NCBI RefSeq assembly: GCF_024398035.1
Contig: NZ_CP073748.1
Coordinates: 2,021,520 to 2,085,519 of the forward strand
From: Kordiimonas sp. SCSIO 12603
GTDB lineage: Bacteria; Pseudomonadota; Alphaproteobacteria; Sphingomonadales; Kordiimonadaceae
Reading direction: 5' to 3'
Length of the DNA stretch: 64,000 nt
Under the pieces are notes generated by a model. It ran no database searches. It worked only from the letters and a program-made list of their open reading frames with translations, and was not told the origin of the DNA. Shown here piece after piece: positions 46,692 through 55,870 of this stretch. A program made the translations under genes and the position numbers. Position 1 is the first letter of the stretch, and each line of letters starts with the position of its first letter.

Positions 46692-48167
46692 ATGGCTGTA
46701 GCTAAAGAAAATATTGGAGATAAAGTAGCCCGTGGTGCTATTTGGGCGGTAAGCATGCGCCTTATTGTACGGCTTTTGGGGCTCGTTAACGTAGCTATAT
46801 ATGCCCGTATCCTTACTAAAGCTGAAGTAGGGTTGATTGTTCTTCTTATCTCTCTTGTGGCTATTTTACAGTTGCTCCTTGATAGCATGGTTCGCACTTC
46901 TCTTGTGCGTATTCAAAATCTAAGAGACGAACATTATGGGGCAGCTTTTAAACTTCGCCTGTTAGGCGGTTTGGTGGCAGGTGTTATTGTTGCGCTCGCG
47001 GCTGGACCTGCTGCTAATTTTTACGCAGAAGAAAGCTTGAAGAACTCCCTTTATGTTCTTGGCGCGGTTTTAGTTTTTGAAGGTTTAGCAAGCTCTTGGG
47101 TAGTTTCGTTCCAGCGTGAACTTCAATATCATAAAGACTTTATTTTTGAGACAGTGGTTGGTGTAGGCCGCATTTTGGTAACTATTGCACTGGTCGTGTG
47201 GCTTAGGAATATTTGGGCGATTGTCTGGGGATTTGTTGCAGCTGGTATTTTGCGGGTTGTTTTAAGTTATATCATGTGTTGGGGGCGATCGTTTAAATCT
47301 GACAAGCAGGCAGAACGCGAAATTTGGCAGATTACCAAATGGATAAGTGTTGAAGCGATCGCAAAATTTGCGGAAGACCGGATCGACCGTATTTCAATTG
47401 CCAAGGTTGGTACAACGGGCCAATTGGCCGTTTTCTCTCAGGCGTTGGATTTGGTGATGTTGCCAATTGGCAATTTGATTTTACCAATTGGCCGCGCTTT
47501 TTTGCCGGGCCTGCACAAACTCCGAGAGCAGGGCGAAGAATTTATTGCCGAGACATACGCAAAAGCAGTTGGAGCGATGATCGCGCTTTGCTTTCCTATC
47601 GCATTTGGGCTTGTACTAATTGCTGATCCTTTTGTTCTTTCCTTGTTTGGGGACAATTGGCCTGAACTTATATTTGCACTACAGTTAGCGGCACCGTTTG
47701 CGCTTGCTGAAGGTGTGTATGCCAGCCTTGGTCAGGTGTATCAGGCTGAAGGGCATATTAAAATGCTCTCTCTCTTACAATGGGTGAGAGTGATTGTTTT
47801 TGTGCCATCCGTAATCTGTGGCTATTTGTTTTTCGGTATCTACGGTGCAATAGCAGCTAAATCTATTGCCTCATTCGCACTGCTTTTGCCTGCATTCTAC
47901 TTCATTATAAAAAATGTTCATGTGAAGTGGCGTTTTGCAATAACCCAGATATCTAGATCCTTAGTTGCGTCTATGGTTATGGCAGTGATTTATTTGTTAG
48001 CCACAGGGCCTATTTTTACTCATGTCCCGGAATCCTGGCTCCAGTTTGTGATTGGAGGAGTTATCGGAGGTTCGGGTTATGCCGTGGCACTGTATTTGAT
48101 TTGGATGATTTCCGGAAGGCCCGATGGTTTGGAACAGAAAGCCTTCAAGATGTTGAAGCTTGCGTGA
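46692..48167 (+). CDS. Oligosaccharide flippase (Wzx/MATE-like family)
   Basis: 491 residues with about 12-14 helices. KVARGAIWAVSMRLIVRLLG opens it and VNVAIYARILTKAEVGLIVL is typical of lipopolysaccharide/polysaccharide exporters of the MVF superfamily. It moves lipid-linked saccharides across the inner membrane. Directly after the glycosyltransferase, so the pair probably builds and exports the same glycan; no polymerase or other transferase is near, unlike a full surface-polysaccharide cluster. Confidence 0.9.
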   Translation: MAVAKENIGDKVARGAIWAVSMRLIVRLLGLVNVAIYARILTKAEVGLIVLLISLVAILQLLLDSMVRTSLVRIQNLRDEHYGAAFKLRLLGGLVAGVIVALAAGPAANFYAEESLKNSLYVLGAVLVFEGLASSWVVSFQRELQYHKDFIFETVVGVGRILVTIALVVWLRNIWAIVWGFVAAGILRVVLSYIMCWGRSFKSDKQAEREIWQITKWISVEAIAKFAEDRIDRISIAKVGTTGQLAVFSQALDLVMLPIGNLILPIGRAFLPGLHKLREQGEEFIAETYAKAVGAMIALCFPIAFGLVLIADPFVLSLFGDNWPELIFALQLAAPFALAEGVYASLGQVYQAEGHIKMLSLLQWVRVIVFVPSVICGYLFFGIYGAIAAKSIASFALLLPAFYFIIKNVHVKWRFAITQISRSLVASMVMAVIYLLATGPIFTHVPESWLQFVIGGVIGGSGYAVALYLIWMISGRPDGLEQKAFKMLKLA

Positions 48168-48213
48168 TACATCCTGTATGAACGATCAGGTTTATGAAGT
48201 AGGGAGTTGAGGT

Positions 48214-49275
48214 ATGTCAGCGTTAGAGGCAATTTATCAGGAATTTGGAGCTGATGTAGCACCTTTTATGCATAGGCTTCGCGATGAGGTGCAAGATACG
48301 AAGCCTTATAAAGGGTTGCGTATCGCTCATGATATTCCGCTTACACGTACGACACTTATCAAGGTGGATAGCCTGTTAAAAGGCGGTGCTGACTTACTGG
48401 TTTCAAACTTTAGCTTTTGCACACCTGACGCTTATGCGCTCAAGGTGCTTGAAGAAAACAAAATTCCATACAAGCCTGTTCATGAAATAAGTGGCGAATT
48501 TGATGTGTTGATGGATTGTGGGGCTGAACTTCTTGAAAACTGTACGGCCAAACTAGGCGCTGTAGAACTGACTCGTACAGGTGCCGTAGCTTACCAAAAT
48601 GCTCATACGCCTTACCCTGTTATCTCTGTGGATGATACACGCCTGAAGCAGCTTGAAACCTGTCTGGGAACAGGAGAGGGGGTGCACCGGGCGATTGTGA
48701 ACCTTGCAGGACGTGATTTGACGGATGCAAAGGTCATGATCTTCGGGTTTGGTAAGGTTGGCCGCGGGATTGCGCATTATTTTAAAACCATCACTGATGA
48801 TATCACTATTGCTGAGATGGATGAAAAGCGGCTGAAGGTGGCTACAGATCGTGATCTGAAGGTTGTAAGCGCTGATCAGGCCGATGAAGTGGAGACATTA
48901 GCGCGTTCTGCTGATGTAATTATTACAGCCACAGGTCTGAAAGACATTATTAGTAGAAGCTATGATACTTCGGCATTCTTGAATGGCCCACTGCTTGCCA
49001 ATGCTGGCGCTGAGGACGAGTTCGGCTATGACTTTAAAGATAGCGATATTCTGGGTGCTAAGGTACCAGTGAATTTTACCGAAAATGAACCAACCCTGAT
49101 GAAGTTTCTGGATCCGATTTTTTATGCTCATACTGTGGCACTAAATGATCTTTTGGAAGGACGTGCCCCAGGTTTTCATGCACTTAATAGAGTAACGGAT
49201 AATGCTGTGATGGCAGATTGGTGCCGTTTTCATAACCGTACCGAAGAAGAACTTGAGGCGATCTTCGGCCCATAA
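48214..49275 (+). CDS. Adenosylhomocysteinase-like protein (short, divergent)
   Basis: 353 residues, where normal adenosylhomocysteinase has 430-470. The NAD-binding region is recognisable (DAKVMIFGFGKVGRGIAHYF, then ADVIITATGLKDIIS), and the N-terminus resembles the substrate domain (PYKGLRIAHDIPLTRTTLIK). The C-terminal cap seems reduced, and the usual HPDGPTL-like and catalytic Asp/Lys elements are not obvious. It may be an NAD-dependent enzyme of a different reaction. Good ribosome site AGTAGGGAG. It has the same direction as the flippase but a separate start. Confidence 0.72.
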   Translation: MSALEAIYQEFGADVAPFMHRLRDEVQDTKPYKGLRIAHDIPLTRTTLIKVDSLLKGGADLLVSNFSFCTPDAYALKVLEENKIPYKPVHEISGEFDVLMDCGAELLENCTAKLGAVELTRTGAVAYQNAHTPYPVISVDDTRLKQLETCLGTGEGVHRAIVNLAGRDLTDAKVMIFGFGKVGRGIAHYFKTITDDITIAEMDEKRLKVATDRDLKVVSADQADEVETLARSADVIITATGLKDIISRSYDTSAFLNGPLLANAGAEDEFGYDFKDSDILGAKVPVNFTENEPTLMKFLDPIFYAHTVALNDLLEGRAPGFHALNRVTDNAVMADWCRFHNRTEEELEAIFGP

Positions 49276-49328
49276 CTTGCCAAGTGAAGTCCTCCCTCTA
49301 GTTTACGAATAGATAGAGGGAGAACCCA

Positions 49329-49742
49329 ATGAAACATGTCGACCCGGAACGCGAAGCTTTCGATGCCTTTAAAGCTTTACCACGTGACGTACCTGTTAAT
49401 ATGCTCAATCTTATCAAGCTTAAAGAGATAGCTAAATATGAGGATGGTACCGAGTGTTCAGGCGCTGAAGCTTACGCGGCCTATGGCCGTGATAGCGGTC
49501 CGATCTTCAGGCGTGTAGGGGGTACAATTATTTGGCGTGGTGAGCCCAAAGTTATGTTGATTGGGCCATCGGCTGAGGCATGGGATATAGCTTTTGTTGC
49601 ACGTTATCCGACGGCGAGTGCTTTCCTTGAAATGGTAACAGACCCTGACTACCGCATTGCAGTGAAACACAGGCAAGCTGCGGTAGCAGACAGCCGTTTG
49701 CTTCGCACCCATGAAGTGGAAGGCGAGGATGTTTTTGGTTAG
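49329..49742 (+). CDS. DUF1330 protein
   Basis: 137 residues. VNMLNLIKLKEIAKYEDG, GAEAYAAYGRDSGPIFRRVG and ARYPTASAFLEMVTDPDYRI are characteristic of DUF1330, dimeric ferredoxin-like proteins without defined function. AGGGAGAACCCA precedes the ATG. Confidence 0.85.
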   Translation: MKHVDPEREAFDAFKALPRDVPVNMLNLIKLKEIAKYEDGTECSGAEAYAAYGRDSGPIFRRVGGTIIWRGEPKVMLIGPSAEAWDIAFVARYPTASAFLEMVTDPDYRIAVKHRQAAVADSRLLRTHEVEGEDVFG

Positions 49743-49782
49743 TGTCTGAATGCTAAATGAAGCTATGGATTATGTGGCAAAC

Positions 49783-49989
49783 TCATTCTTCTTCATAATC
49801 CATAATATCCCCCGGCTTACACTTTAAATATTCACATATTTTTTCAAGGGTAGAAAAGCGCATTCCCTTGATCTTACCGGTTTTTAATATCGATAGATTT
49901 TGTTCGGACATACCGATGTAGGCGGCGAGTTCTTTGGATTTCACATTACGCTGCGCCATCACGACATTTAAGGTCACTTTGATGGGCAT
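49783..49989 (-). CDS. XRE/Cro-type small DNA-binding regulator
   Basis: 68 residues, a single helix-turn-helix domain: RNVKSKELAAYIGMSEQNLS then ILKTGKIKGMRFSTLEKICE and KCKPGDIM, as in YozG-like proteins. It overlaps the upstream DUF2975 gene by 1 base (TAATG), so the pair is cotranslated. Such pairs are common in Bacteria; the HTH protein probably controls its own operon. Confidence 0.9.
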   Translation of the reverse strand: MPIKVTLNVVMAQRNVKSKELAAYIGMSEQNLSILKTGKIKGMRFSTLEKICEYLKCKPGDIMDYEEE

Positions 49990-50483
49990 TAGTAAAACTC
50001 CTTATTTTCTGCCTCAATATCTCTTGCCTCATTCAGCAGTGTAGCAACAAGCGTAAATGCCAAGCTGATCAAAAGTAAAAGGCCATGATTTTCCAGTAGC
50101 TGAACGAATGCACCAACAAGTGATTGGTTGCTGATTACAGGCTCTACAAGCCAGGAAATTACTACGCCAATTACGAAGAGAAATGATGCTTTGCGCAAGC
50201 TGTCACTAACGGCTTTTGTGAAACGCCCGCCCAGCGTCAAATGCTTACCGAACAGGGATAATTGAACAAGTCCCCAAGCTACGATTGCATTAGGCAGGAA
50301 GCTTAAAATGGCTTTCCACCAAGTTATCTCCGCAGGGGATCTGAAAACCACCGGCCCTAGGTCTACAGTTTCAGCACCTATCGTAACTGCTGCGAGTGTA
50401 AGCGAAGGCTGCAGAAGAACAAATATAGCCCCGAATATTGATAACAGTCTTAGAAGTCTTGCTATCACAGAAAAGTGACTCAT
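49989..50483 (-). CDS. DUF2975 membrane protein
   Basis: 164 residues with four hydrophobic segments (about 6-30, 48-70, 88-110, 130-155). TWWKAILSFLPNAIVAWGLV and RFTKAVSDSLRKASFLFVIG fit DUF2975. Function is unknown, but it is regularly paired with the XRE regulator found here. Confidence 0.85.
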   Translation of the reverse strand: MSHFSVIARLLRLLSIFGAIFVLLQPSLTLAAVTIGAETVDLGPVVFRSPAEITWWKAILSFLPNAIVAWGLVQLSLFGKHLTLGGRFTKAVSDSLRKASFLFVIGVVISWLVEPVISNQSLVGAFVQLLENHGLLLLISLAFTLVATLLNEARDIEAENKEFY

Positions 50484-50575
50484 GATTAATGTCCTTTATA
50501 TAAAAATTCATGTTTTATATTAATTTATAATTATTAAGCATGAAGTAACCTGTATAATAACTGCGAGGATAAAAA

Positions 50576-51832
50576 ATGCAATGCTACCGGCGTAGTAAGA
50601 TTATTAAGGTGCCATTTTTAATGGGCCTTATGGTGATTTTCACTGGTTGTTCGGATTTAGATAATCTGGATATTGAAATCACACCCCAACCACTTGCGGC
50701 ACCAATTGTGCTGAAAATGGAGGAAGATCCAAGATTTCCAGTGGTCACAGCATCAGTAAATGGGAAGCCCGGTTTTCGGTTTGTGCTTGATACCGGCTCA
50801 ACACTCACGGGACTGTTTATGCATGAAAAGGCACAATCCTTAGGTATCAAGGGTGTTGAAAGCGTTTTTGCTCCAAATGGTTCAGGAGAGGGAGAGAAAC
50901 CAAAAACCAAAAAGGTGAAGGACATAACCATTAGTTTTGGGGAACTGAAATTTGAGGGAATGACAGTTTTAGCGTTTCCCGCAAGCGTTTCGGAAGGTCT
51001 TGCACTAGGGCGGCAATATCCTATTGATGGGGTTATTGGCTATGACCTGTTTTCTCGCTACATGGTTACGTTTGATGCGCAGGCAAAAACTGTAACGCTG
51101 TCAAACCCTGAAACTTATAAGCCTGATGACGCTTTTGATGTATTTCCTCTTTCAGTGAATGGTGCGACCGCATTCTCAGGCGGGCGAACATCATTTGTTG
51201 ATATGCCGTTAGCGCAGGAGGACGGTGTTTTCTTTGATGCCAATTTGCATCTTGATACGGGATCGTCTTTTTTTCTTTCTCTTATTCCCGGGAGTAATCC
51301 AGCCATTAAGGCCATAAAAAATGGCTGGATAAGTAGTTCCCGTGGTATTCAAGGGAAAGCGAAGGTGGTGTGGCGTGCTTCAACCGATGCCATTCTATTA
51401 GGTCAACGGCTAGAGAACATTCGCACAGTTTACGCGCCAAAAGGCAGCTCTACCAAAGGCAGGCATGGCAGAATAGGGCATGGTTTCTTAAAACGCTTTA
51501 GGTACACGGTGGATTATTCTGGTGAGAAACTTATCATTGAGGCGCTTGAGGATAGCTTTAAACCATATGCAACAGGCTATACCGGGATATCAGCTTATCC
51601 GCATGAACAAGGGATGCATGTAACAAGCATTAAACCGAGTTCACCTGCCGAGAAAGCTGGGGTTCAGGCTGGTATCTATACTCATGTAAACGGACATAAT
51701 GTGGCGGGTTTCTCCAAACACGAAATTGATAAGCTCTTGAATGTTGAGGCCAGCGAAATACTGGAAATTTGCAATGCTGACCTCTGCTATAAATTGCAAG
51801 CTGCGAATGTACTGAACCCTCCGGTAAACTAG
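50576..51832 (+). CDS. Lipoprotein aspartyl protease with two DTGS motifs and PDZ domain
   Basis: 418 residues. The N-terminus is a lipoprotein signal (GLMVIFTGC, Cys25). Two retropepsin-like lobes follow, each with a DTGS: VNGKPGFRFVLDTGSTLTGL (Asp72) and LHLDTGSSFFLSL (Asp227). A PDZ domain at about 340-405 contains MHVTSIKPSSPAEKAGVQAG. Retroviral-type proteases dimerise to form the active site; two lobes in one chain would make a pepsin-like pair. Envelope location and peptide substrate are inferred. Confidence 0.82.
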   Translation: MQCYRRSKIIKVPFLMGLMVIFTGCSDLDNLDIEITPQPLAAPIVLKMEEDPRFPVVTASVNGKPGFRFVLDTGSTLTGLFMHEKAQSLGIKGVESVFAPNGSGEGEKPKTKKVKDITISFGELKFEGMTVLAFPASVSEGLALGRQYPIDGVIGYDLFSRYMVTFDAQAKTVTLSNPETYKPDDAFDVFPLSVNGATAFSGGRTSFVDMPLAQEDGVFFDANLHLDTGSSFFLSLIPGSNPAIKAIKNGWISSSRGIQGKAKVVWRASTDAILLGQRLENIRTVYAPKGSSTKGRHGRIGHGFLKRFRYTVDYSGEKLIIEALEDSFKPYATGYTGISAYPHEQGMHVTSIKPSSPAEKAGVQAGIYTHVNGHNVAGFSKHEIDKLLNVEASEILEICNADLCYKLQAANVLNPPVN

Positions 51833-51949
51833 AGGTGGATTTTAAAGCCAGTTAACATCACCCGCTCAAAACTAGATCAATGGACTGTGAGAAAAGATTA
51901 TAGATATCAATGTTTAGAAATGAAAATAGAGAGCTAATAAGGCCTTAAT

Positions 51950-52552
51950 CTATTTCGATACAGCTTTACAGTAGTTGAGACCAACTTCAGCTGAACTCAA
52001 ACATTTAAATCGAGCCTTATTGGTTACATTTTTTTGGAAATCGAAATGAAGGGCGTTGCCTTTCACCTTGCCGGGCTTATCATTGCTTTCGAAATAAGCT
52101 AAACAACCTGCATAGTTGTCCCAAAGATTCATGGTGATTTCATCTTTCGTTTCGATATCTACTCTGGGTACAGGAATGGCCGAACATTGGATATTTTTGT
52201 CTTTTAATGTATATTGAATCCATAAGCCGTTAATACGAGTGTTTTCCTGAGAAAGTCTATCATTCCTATCAAGCAGTTTCTGTCGAGCTTCAATTTCCGA
52301 CTGAGTTTTATCTAAGCGTTGCTGGGTCGAAGTAATAGATGTTTGTGAATCTTTGATTTCGGTCTGCTTTTGACTGTTCTCCATCTGCTGCCATAAGGCT
52401 ACGCTACCCGCTATCAGTGCTATAACGGAGCTTGCAGTTTTTAAGAAGTCATTTACATGGCTGGCTTTTGAGCGAGGTTTGTCGCGGTCTTTTAAGTCTC
52501 TTTCTTTCTCGTCAATTTCCAGCTTAAGTAGTTTTTCTTCCAGTTCTTCCAT
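51950..52552 (-). CDS. Membrane-anchored coiled-coil protein of unknown function
   Basis: 200 residues. A cytoplasmic charged N-terminus (MEELEEKLLKLEIDEKERDL) leads to a helix (about 36-52, TASSVIALIAGSVALW), a coiled-coil (about 55-100 with Gln/Glu/Lys repeats) and a C-terminal domain with Cys119, 150, 184 and 193 suited to disulfides. Not recognised. GGGGGAAACC precedes the ATG. Confidence 0.7.
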   Translation of the reverse strand: MEELEEKLLKLEIDEKERDLKDRDKPRSKASHVNDFLKTASSVIALIAGSVALWQQMENSQKQTEIKDSQTSITSTQQRLDKTQSEIEARQKLLDRNDRLSQENTRINGLWIQYTLKDKNIQCSAIPVPRVDIETKDEITMNLWDNYAGCLAYFESNDKPGKVKGNALHFDFQKNVTNKARFKCLSSAEVGLNYCKAVSK

Positions 52553-52683
52553 GGTTTCCCCCTTTGAGTAATACTCGAAACAATGGATAAAAAATATTAG
52601 AAGAAGAGTGGTAGCATAAATTCTCTTTTCTGGCGAGTCGCGAGTTTGCTTTGAAAAAGGGAAGGCATCAGGTAATAAGATTT

Positions 52684-53088
52684 TCAGCCTTTAAAGGCTT
52701 CCATATGCTGTTTCCCTAAACCGCCTATTTCATCCCAGCCAGCCTTTGAGCCCACCCATATGTGATGGGTCACTTTCAGATGATCTATGTCCTCACCAAA
52801 CAGGCCCGCGGGGACAAATATATGAGCGTCATCATTTTTGCCGGGTAAGGGCGAGCCGCAGGTTCTGCAGAACCAGCCTTCCCAATCATGAGCATCAGGT
52901 TTTTTCCAGTGTGTGATATTGTCTTTGCCGCTCAGCCAGTGAAATTCTGTATTTGGCACAATGACGACTGCAATACCGTTACTGCCAGAGGATTTGCGGC
53001 ATATAGAGCAGTGGCACATAAATATCTGTGTGAGCTCCGTCTCCACTCTAAAGTTAACGGTGCCGCAATTACATTTCCCTTGTGGCAT
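52684..53088 (-). CDS. GFA-family (Gfa/CENP-V) zinc protein
   Basis: 134 residues, Gfa domain with zinc ligands in CNCGTVNFR, FMCHCSICRKSSGSNG and FCRTCGSPL. The family is named for glutathione-dependent formaldehyde-activating enzyme, but many members have unknown substrates. Stops 17 bases after the MarR-family gene upstream, possibly cotranscribed. Confidence 0.9.
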   Translation of the reverse strand: MPQGKCNCGTVNFRVETELTQIFMCHCSICRKSSGSNGIAVVIVPNTEFHWLSGKDNITHWKKPDAHDWEGWFCRTCGSPLPGKNDDAHIFVPAGLFGEDIDHLKVTHHIWVGSKAGWDEIGGLGKQHMEAFKG

Positions 53089-53104
53089 ATCTTTGGCCCT
53101 CAGC

Positions 53105-53554
53105 TTATTTGGATGCTTTTATGAGCTTTTTACAGAGAGAAATAAGGTTTTCCGCTTCACTGTCTGTAAGGCCAGTTTCTGAAAATACCTTATCAGTTAC
53201 ATAGCAACTGCCCTCAAGAGAGGTTAATCCAGCATCAGTTATCTCAATGATTTTTTGCCGTTCGTTACCTTCCGGAATTGTACGTGAAATTAAGCCTTTA
53301 TCATCCAGGCGGCGCAGAAGAGGGGTCATGGTCGCTTTGCCCACGCCAATTCTTGTAGCCAGTTCTGTGATTGTGATGCCGTCTTCTTCAGCGAGCGCCA
53401 TCAGAGTGATATATTGGGTGTACGTCAGACCATGTTCATTCAAAAGCGGTCGATACAGTTGATCAATAGCGTTCGAGGCTGAATGCACAGCAAAACAAAG
53501 CTGCTTATCCAGCGTTAGATCATCAGGGATATTGGGCTGTGGGTGTCTGCTCAC
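53105..53554 (-). CDS. MarR-family transcriptional regulator
   Basis: About 149 residues from the GTG at 53554 (AAGGACA upstream); longer frames reach 53617. Winged HTH with ELATRIGVGKATMTPLLRRL and DDKGLISRTIPEGNERQKI. One Cys lies near the N-terminus (KQLCFAVHSAS), as in OhrR-type peroxide sensors. It is divergent from a catalase-like peroxidase gene, so it probably represses that gene and itself in response to peroxide or organic oxidants. Confidence 0.9.
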   Translation of the reverse strand: MSRHPQPNIPDDLTLDKQLCFAVHSASNAIDQLYRPLLNEHGLTYTQYITLMALAEEDGITITELATRIGVGKATMTPLLRRLDDKGLISRTIPEGNERQKIIEITDAGLTSLEGSCYVTDKVFSETGLTDSEAENLISLCKKLIKASK

Positions 53555-53626
53555 AGTGTGTCCTTTGTATAAACTCAACCTTCCATTTTTAGTTAGCATT
53601 TGATTATTGATATTCAAAATGTTTAT

Positions 53627-53639
53627 ATACGAATAGTAT
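53627..53639. promoter_or_regulatory. Candidate MarR-family operator
   Basis: ATAC-GAATA-GTAT inverted repeat between the divergent MarR and peroxidase genes, 29 bases before the first start codon of the peroxidase. Position and symmetry suit a MarR operator. Confidence 0.4.
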
Positions 53640-53667
53640 GTACACGAATTAAGTGGAATAACTGATC

Positions 53668-54621
53668 ATGTTAAAAGGAAGTACAATGGCACTTTCAGTG
53701 GCGCTGGCCTCTATGCCCATTGCAGCAGATGAGCGTGTAGCTGCACAGAAAAATCTTGAAGCGTTTGAGCAGTTGTTTGGCGTAACAAACGGCAAGCGCC
53801 GTAACCATACCAAGGGTTTTTGCTTTACGGGTGAGTTTATACCCCAAGGAAGTGCTATCCAAGAACATAGCAACAGTCCTATTTTTAGGGAAAAATCTAC
53901 TGTCAGGGGACGCCTTTCCCATAAAGGCGGTAAGCCGAACCCCGCGGATGATACGCCCGGCCATTATGGTTTAGCTTTTGAAATTTCAGCGCCGAATGGT
54001 GAAAAGCATATCATGAACATGAATACGGAACATTTCTTCCCCGTTTCAACGACAGAAGCTTTTATTGAATTATTGAGAGCTAAAGCGGCGGGGCCAGAAG
54101 CCACGGCAGCATTTGCGGCAAAGCACCCTGAGCTTAAATTCTATAATGCTTACCATGCTGAAATAACGAAAAAACTGAAAACCTATGAAGGTGCTGTGTA
54201 TAACAGCATTAACACATTCCATCTGGTGGCTAAGGATGGCCGCAGGTCCGCAGTTCGGTGGTCATTTGTACCGTCAGGCGAGCAAGGGCTTGTTATTGAA
54301 CCTACAGAAAGCTTCTTTTTTGAAAATATACAGGCCAATCTGAAAAAGGGGGAAGTGGTTTGGGATATGCTGATTTCCTTTGCTAGCGAAGGGGATGATA
54401 TCCTTAACCCAGCTATTAAATGGTCTGACGACAACACCAAGATACTTGCTGCAAAGCTGAAGGTCACCAATGTAATGCAGGAAGAAGATGGTACGTGTGA
54501 CCGCATGAACTTTGACCCAACACTGGTGACTGAGGGCTTTGATGCTTCAGAGGATCCCATGCTTCGTGTAAGGTCTGCTATTTATGCTGTTGGTGCAGAG
54601 CGGCGGCTTTCAGAAAAATAG
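53668..54621 (+). CDS. Exported catalase-related heme peroxidase (SrpA-like)
   Basis: 317 residues. A short signal-like N-terminus (MALSVALASMPIAA) is followed by the mini-catalase core: RRNHTKGFCFTGEFIPQG (active-site His), FEISAPNGEKHIMNM, HFFPVSTTEAFIELL, and near the end DPMLRVRSAIYAVGAERRLS, where RxxxY fits the heme-binding Tyr. Family members use heme to break down organic or hydrogen peroxide. Divergent from a MarR regulator. In-frame ATG codons at 53668 and 53686. Confidence 0.88.
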   Translation: MLKGSTMALSVALASMPIAADERVAAQKNLEAFEQLFGVTNGKRRNHTKGFCFTGEFIPQGSAIQEHSNSPIFREKSTVRGRLSHKGGKPNPADDTPGHYGLAFEISAPNGEKHIMNMNTEHFFPVSTTEAFIELLRAKAAGPEATAAFAAKHPELKFYNAYHAEITKKLKTYEGAVYNSINTFHLVAKDGRRSAVRWSFVPSGEQGLVIEPTESFFFENIQANLKKGEVVWDMLISFASEGDDILNPAIKWSDDNTKILAAKLKVTNVMQEEDGTCDRMNFDPTLVTEGFDASEDPMLRVRSAIYAVGAERRLSEK

Positions 54622-54703
54622 TATGATTGGGTAATAAGTTGCTCACTACGCCTCTGCATGGAAGGCGCAGTGAGCATGCACTTGTTTGAGTTAAAGGAAG
54701 AGT

Positions 54704-55807
54704 TTACTCAAACAAGGTGCGGAGAGATTGTAGTTCCTGGCTTTCAGGATACATGGTGGTGGCGCGGTTGAATTCAGCATGGGCTTTATCTGGGTAACCT
54801 TGTTCATTGAGGGCCTCGATTAAGCCATAGGAATACATGGGATGACTGAAGTGCCTGCTAACGGCCTGCATGATTTCAAGCTCAAGTTTCTTGGCTTCAT
54901 CACTTTCCGCAAGTTTGTAACTGTAGAAACCATACAGCGCTAAATAGTTAAGATCATAAAGCTCTGGCGATTTCTTCAAGGCAACATCAATAAGGTATGG
55001 GCCAGATATGCGTGCTTCCTGCACCAGTTTCATGGTTGCTTCATCCTTGAAAAGCTGGCGTTCTTTCGGTGTGATACCAAGCTGTACAAGCAAAGCTTCT
55101 GCAGCGTTTGCAACAGCCATTGGGTTTTGGGCGGTGATGAGCGAACCATCTACCGCCACATATGGCAGCATAGGTGCATTTTTCATATAAATGGCGCCGC
55201 GTTCCTTGAGCTTGTCTTCAAGCAGGAAAGGAAGCTGATCAATAACGTCTCCACCAAATGCCTGTTCTTCAAGGTTGGTAAAACTGTTTACGTGTCTGCC
55301 AGAAACAAGATAGCTGCCATCAGCAGCTTTTGCGTTCACAAGAGCTGCAGGCCCGTGGCATACAGCAGTGATAGGTTTGTTAATTGCTGCGAATTCATTG
55401 ATCAGAAATGTTGTTGGTTCATGGACTGGTAGATCAAACATGGCACCGTCACCGCCAACCACCAGAATACCATCATAATCTTCGCTCGTTACAGTATCGC
55501 TGGCGAGTGTTGCGCCAAGCTGTTTCAGGGCAGGGGTTTCGTTTTTGAATTTTTGGATGTACGGCAGATCATCCTTTTTATTATGCACAAGAACAGGGCC
55601 GCCTTTTGGGCTGATAATATCTATCTTTACGCCATTTTCATAAAGAACCAGATAGGCTTGCGCGAGTTCTTCTAAATCATAGCTCAGGTTTTCACGGCCT
55701 TCTTCGCCGTAGCTTGAAACAAGTATCGCGACACGTCTCTCTTGCACTGAAGCTGAGCTAGCGAATGCCGTGCAAAGCAATATAAACAGGGATAATATAT
55801 ACCGCAT
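54704..55807 (-). CDS. DJ-1/PfpI-family exported protein
   Basis: 367 residues. Signal peptide (SLFILLCTAFASSASV), then a type 1 glutamine-amidotransferase-like fold: AILVSSYGEEGRENLSYDLE, DGILVVGGDGAMFDLP, and nucleophile elbow VCHGPAALVNA. A helical C-terminal part (about 240-367) with YPDKAHAEFNRATTMYPESQ resembles a TPR tail. Family members are chaperones, deglycases or hydratases. GGAGGAACCC precedes the ATG. It closes the S41-regulator-kinase-DJ-1 run on this strand. Confidence 0.85.
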   Translation of the reverse strand: MRYILSLFILLCTAFASSASVQERRVAILVSSYGEEGRENLSYDLEELAQAYLVLYENGVKIDIISPKGGPVLVHNKKDDLPYIQKFKNETPALKQLGATLASDTVTSEDYDGILVVGGDGAMFDLPVHEPTTFLINEFAAINKPITAVCHGPAALVNAKAADGSYLVSGRHVNSFTNLEEQAFGGDVIDQLPFLLEDKLKERGAIYMKNAPMLPYVAVDGSLITAQNPMAVANAAEALLVQLGITPKERQLFKDEATMKLVQEARISGPYLIDVALKKSPELYDLNYLALYGFYSYKLAESDEAKKLELEIMQAVSRHFSHPMYSYGLIEALNEQGYPDKAHAEFNRATTMYPESQELQSLRTLFE

Positions 55808-55870
55808 GGGTTCCTCCTTTTCTGTCGTTCTGAAGATGGTAGAGGAGGGTGTGTCGAGCTTATGTGAAGG

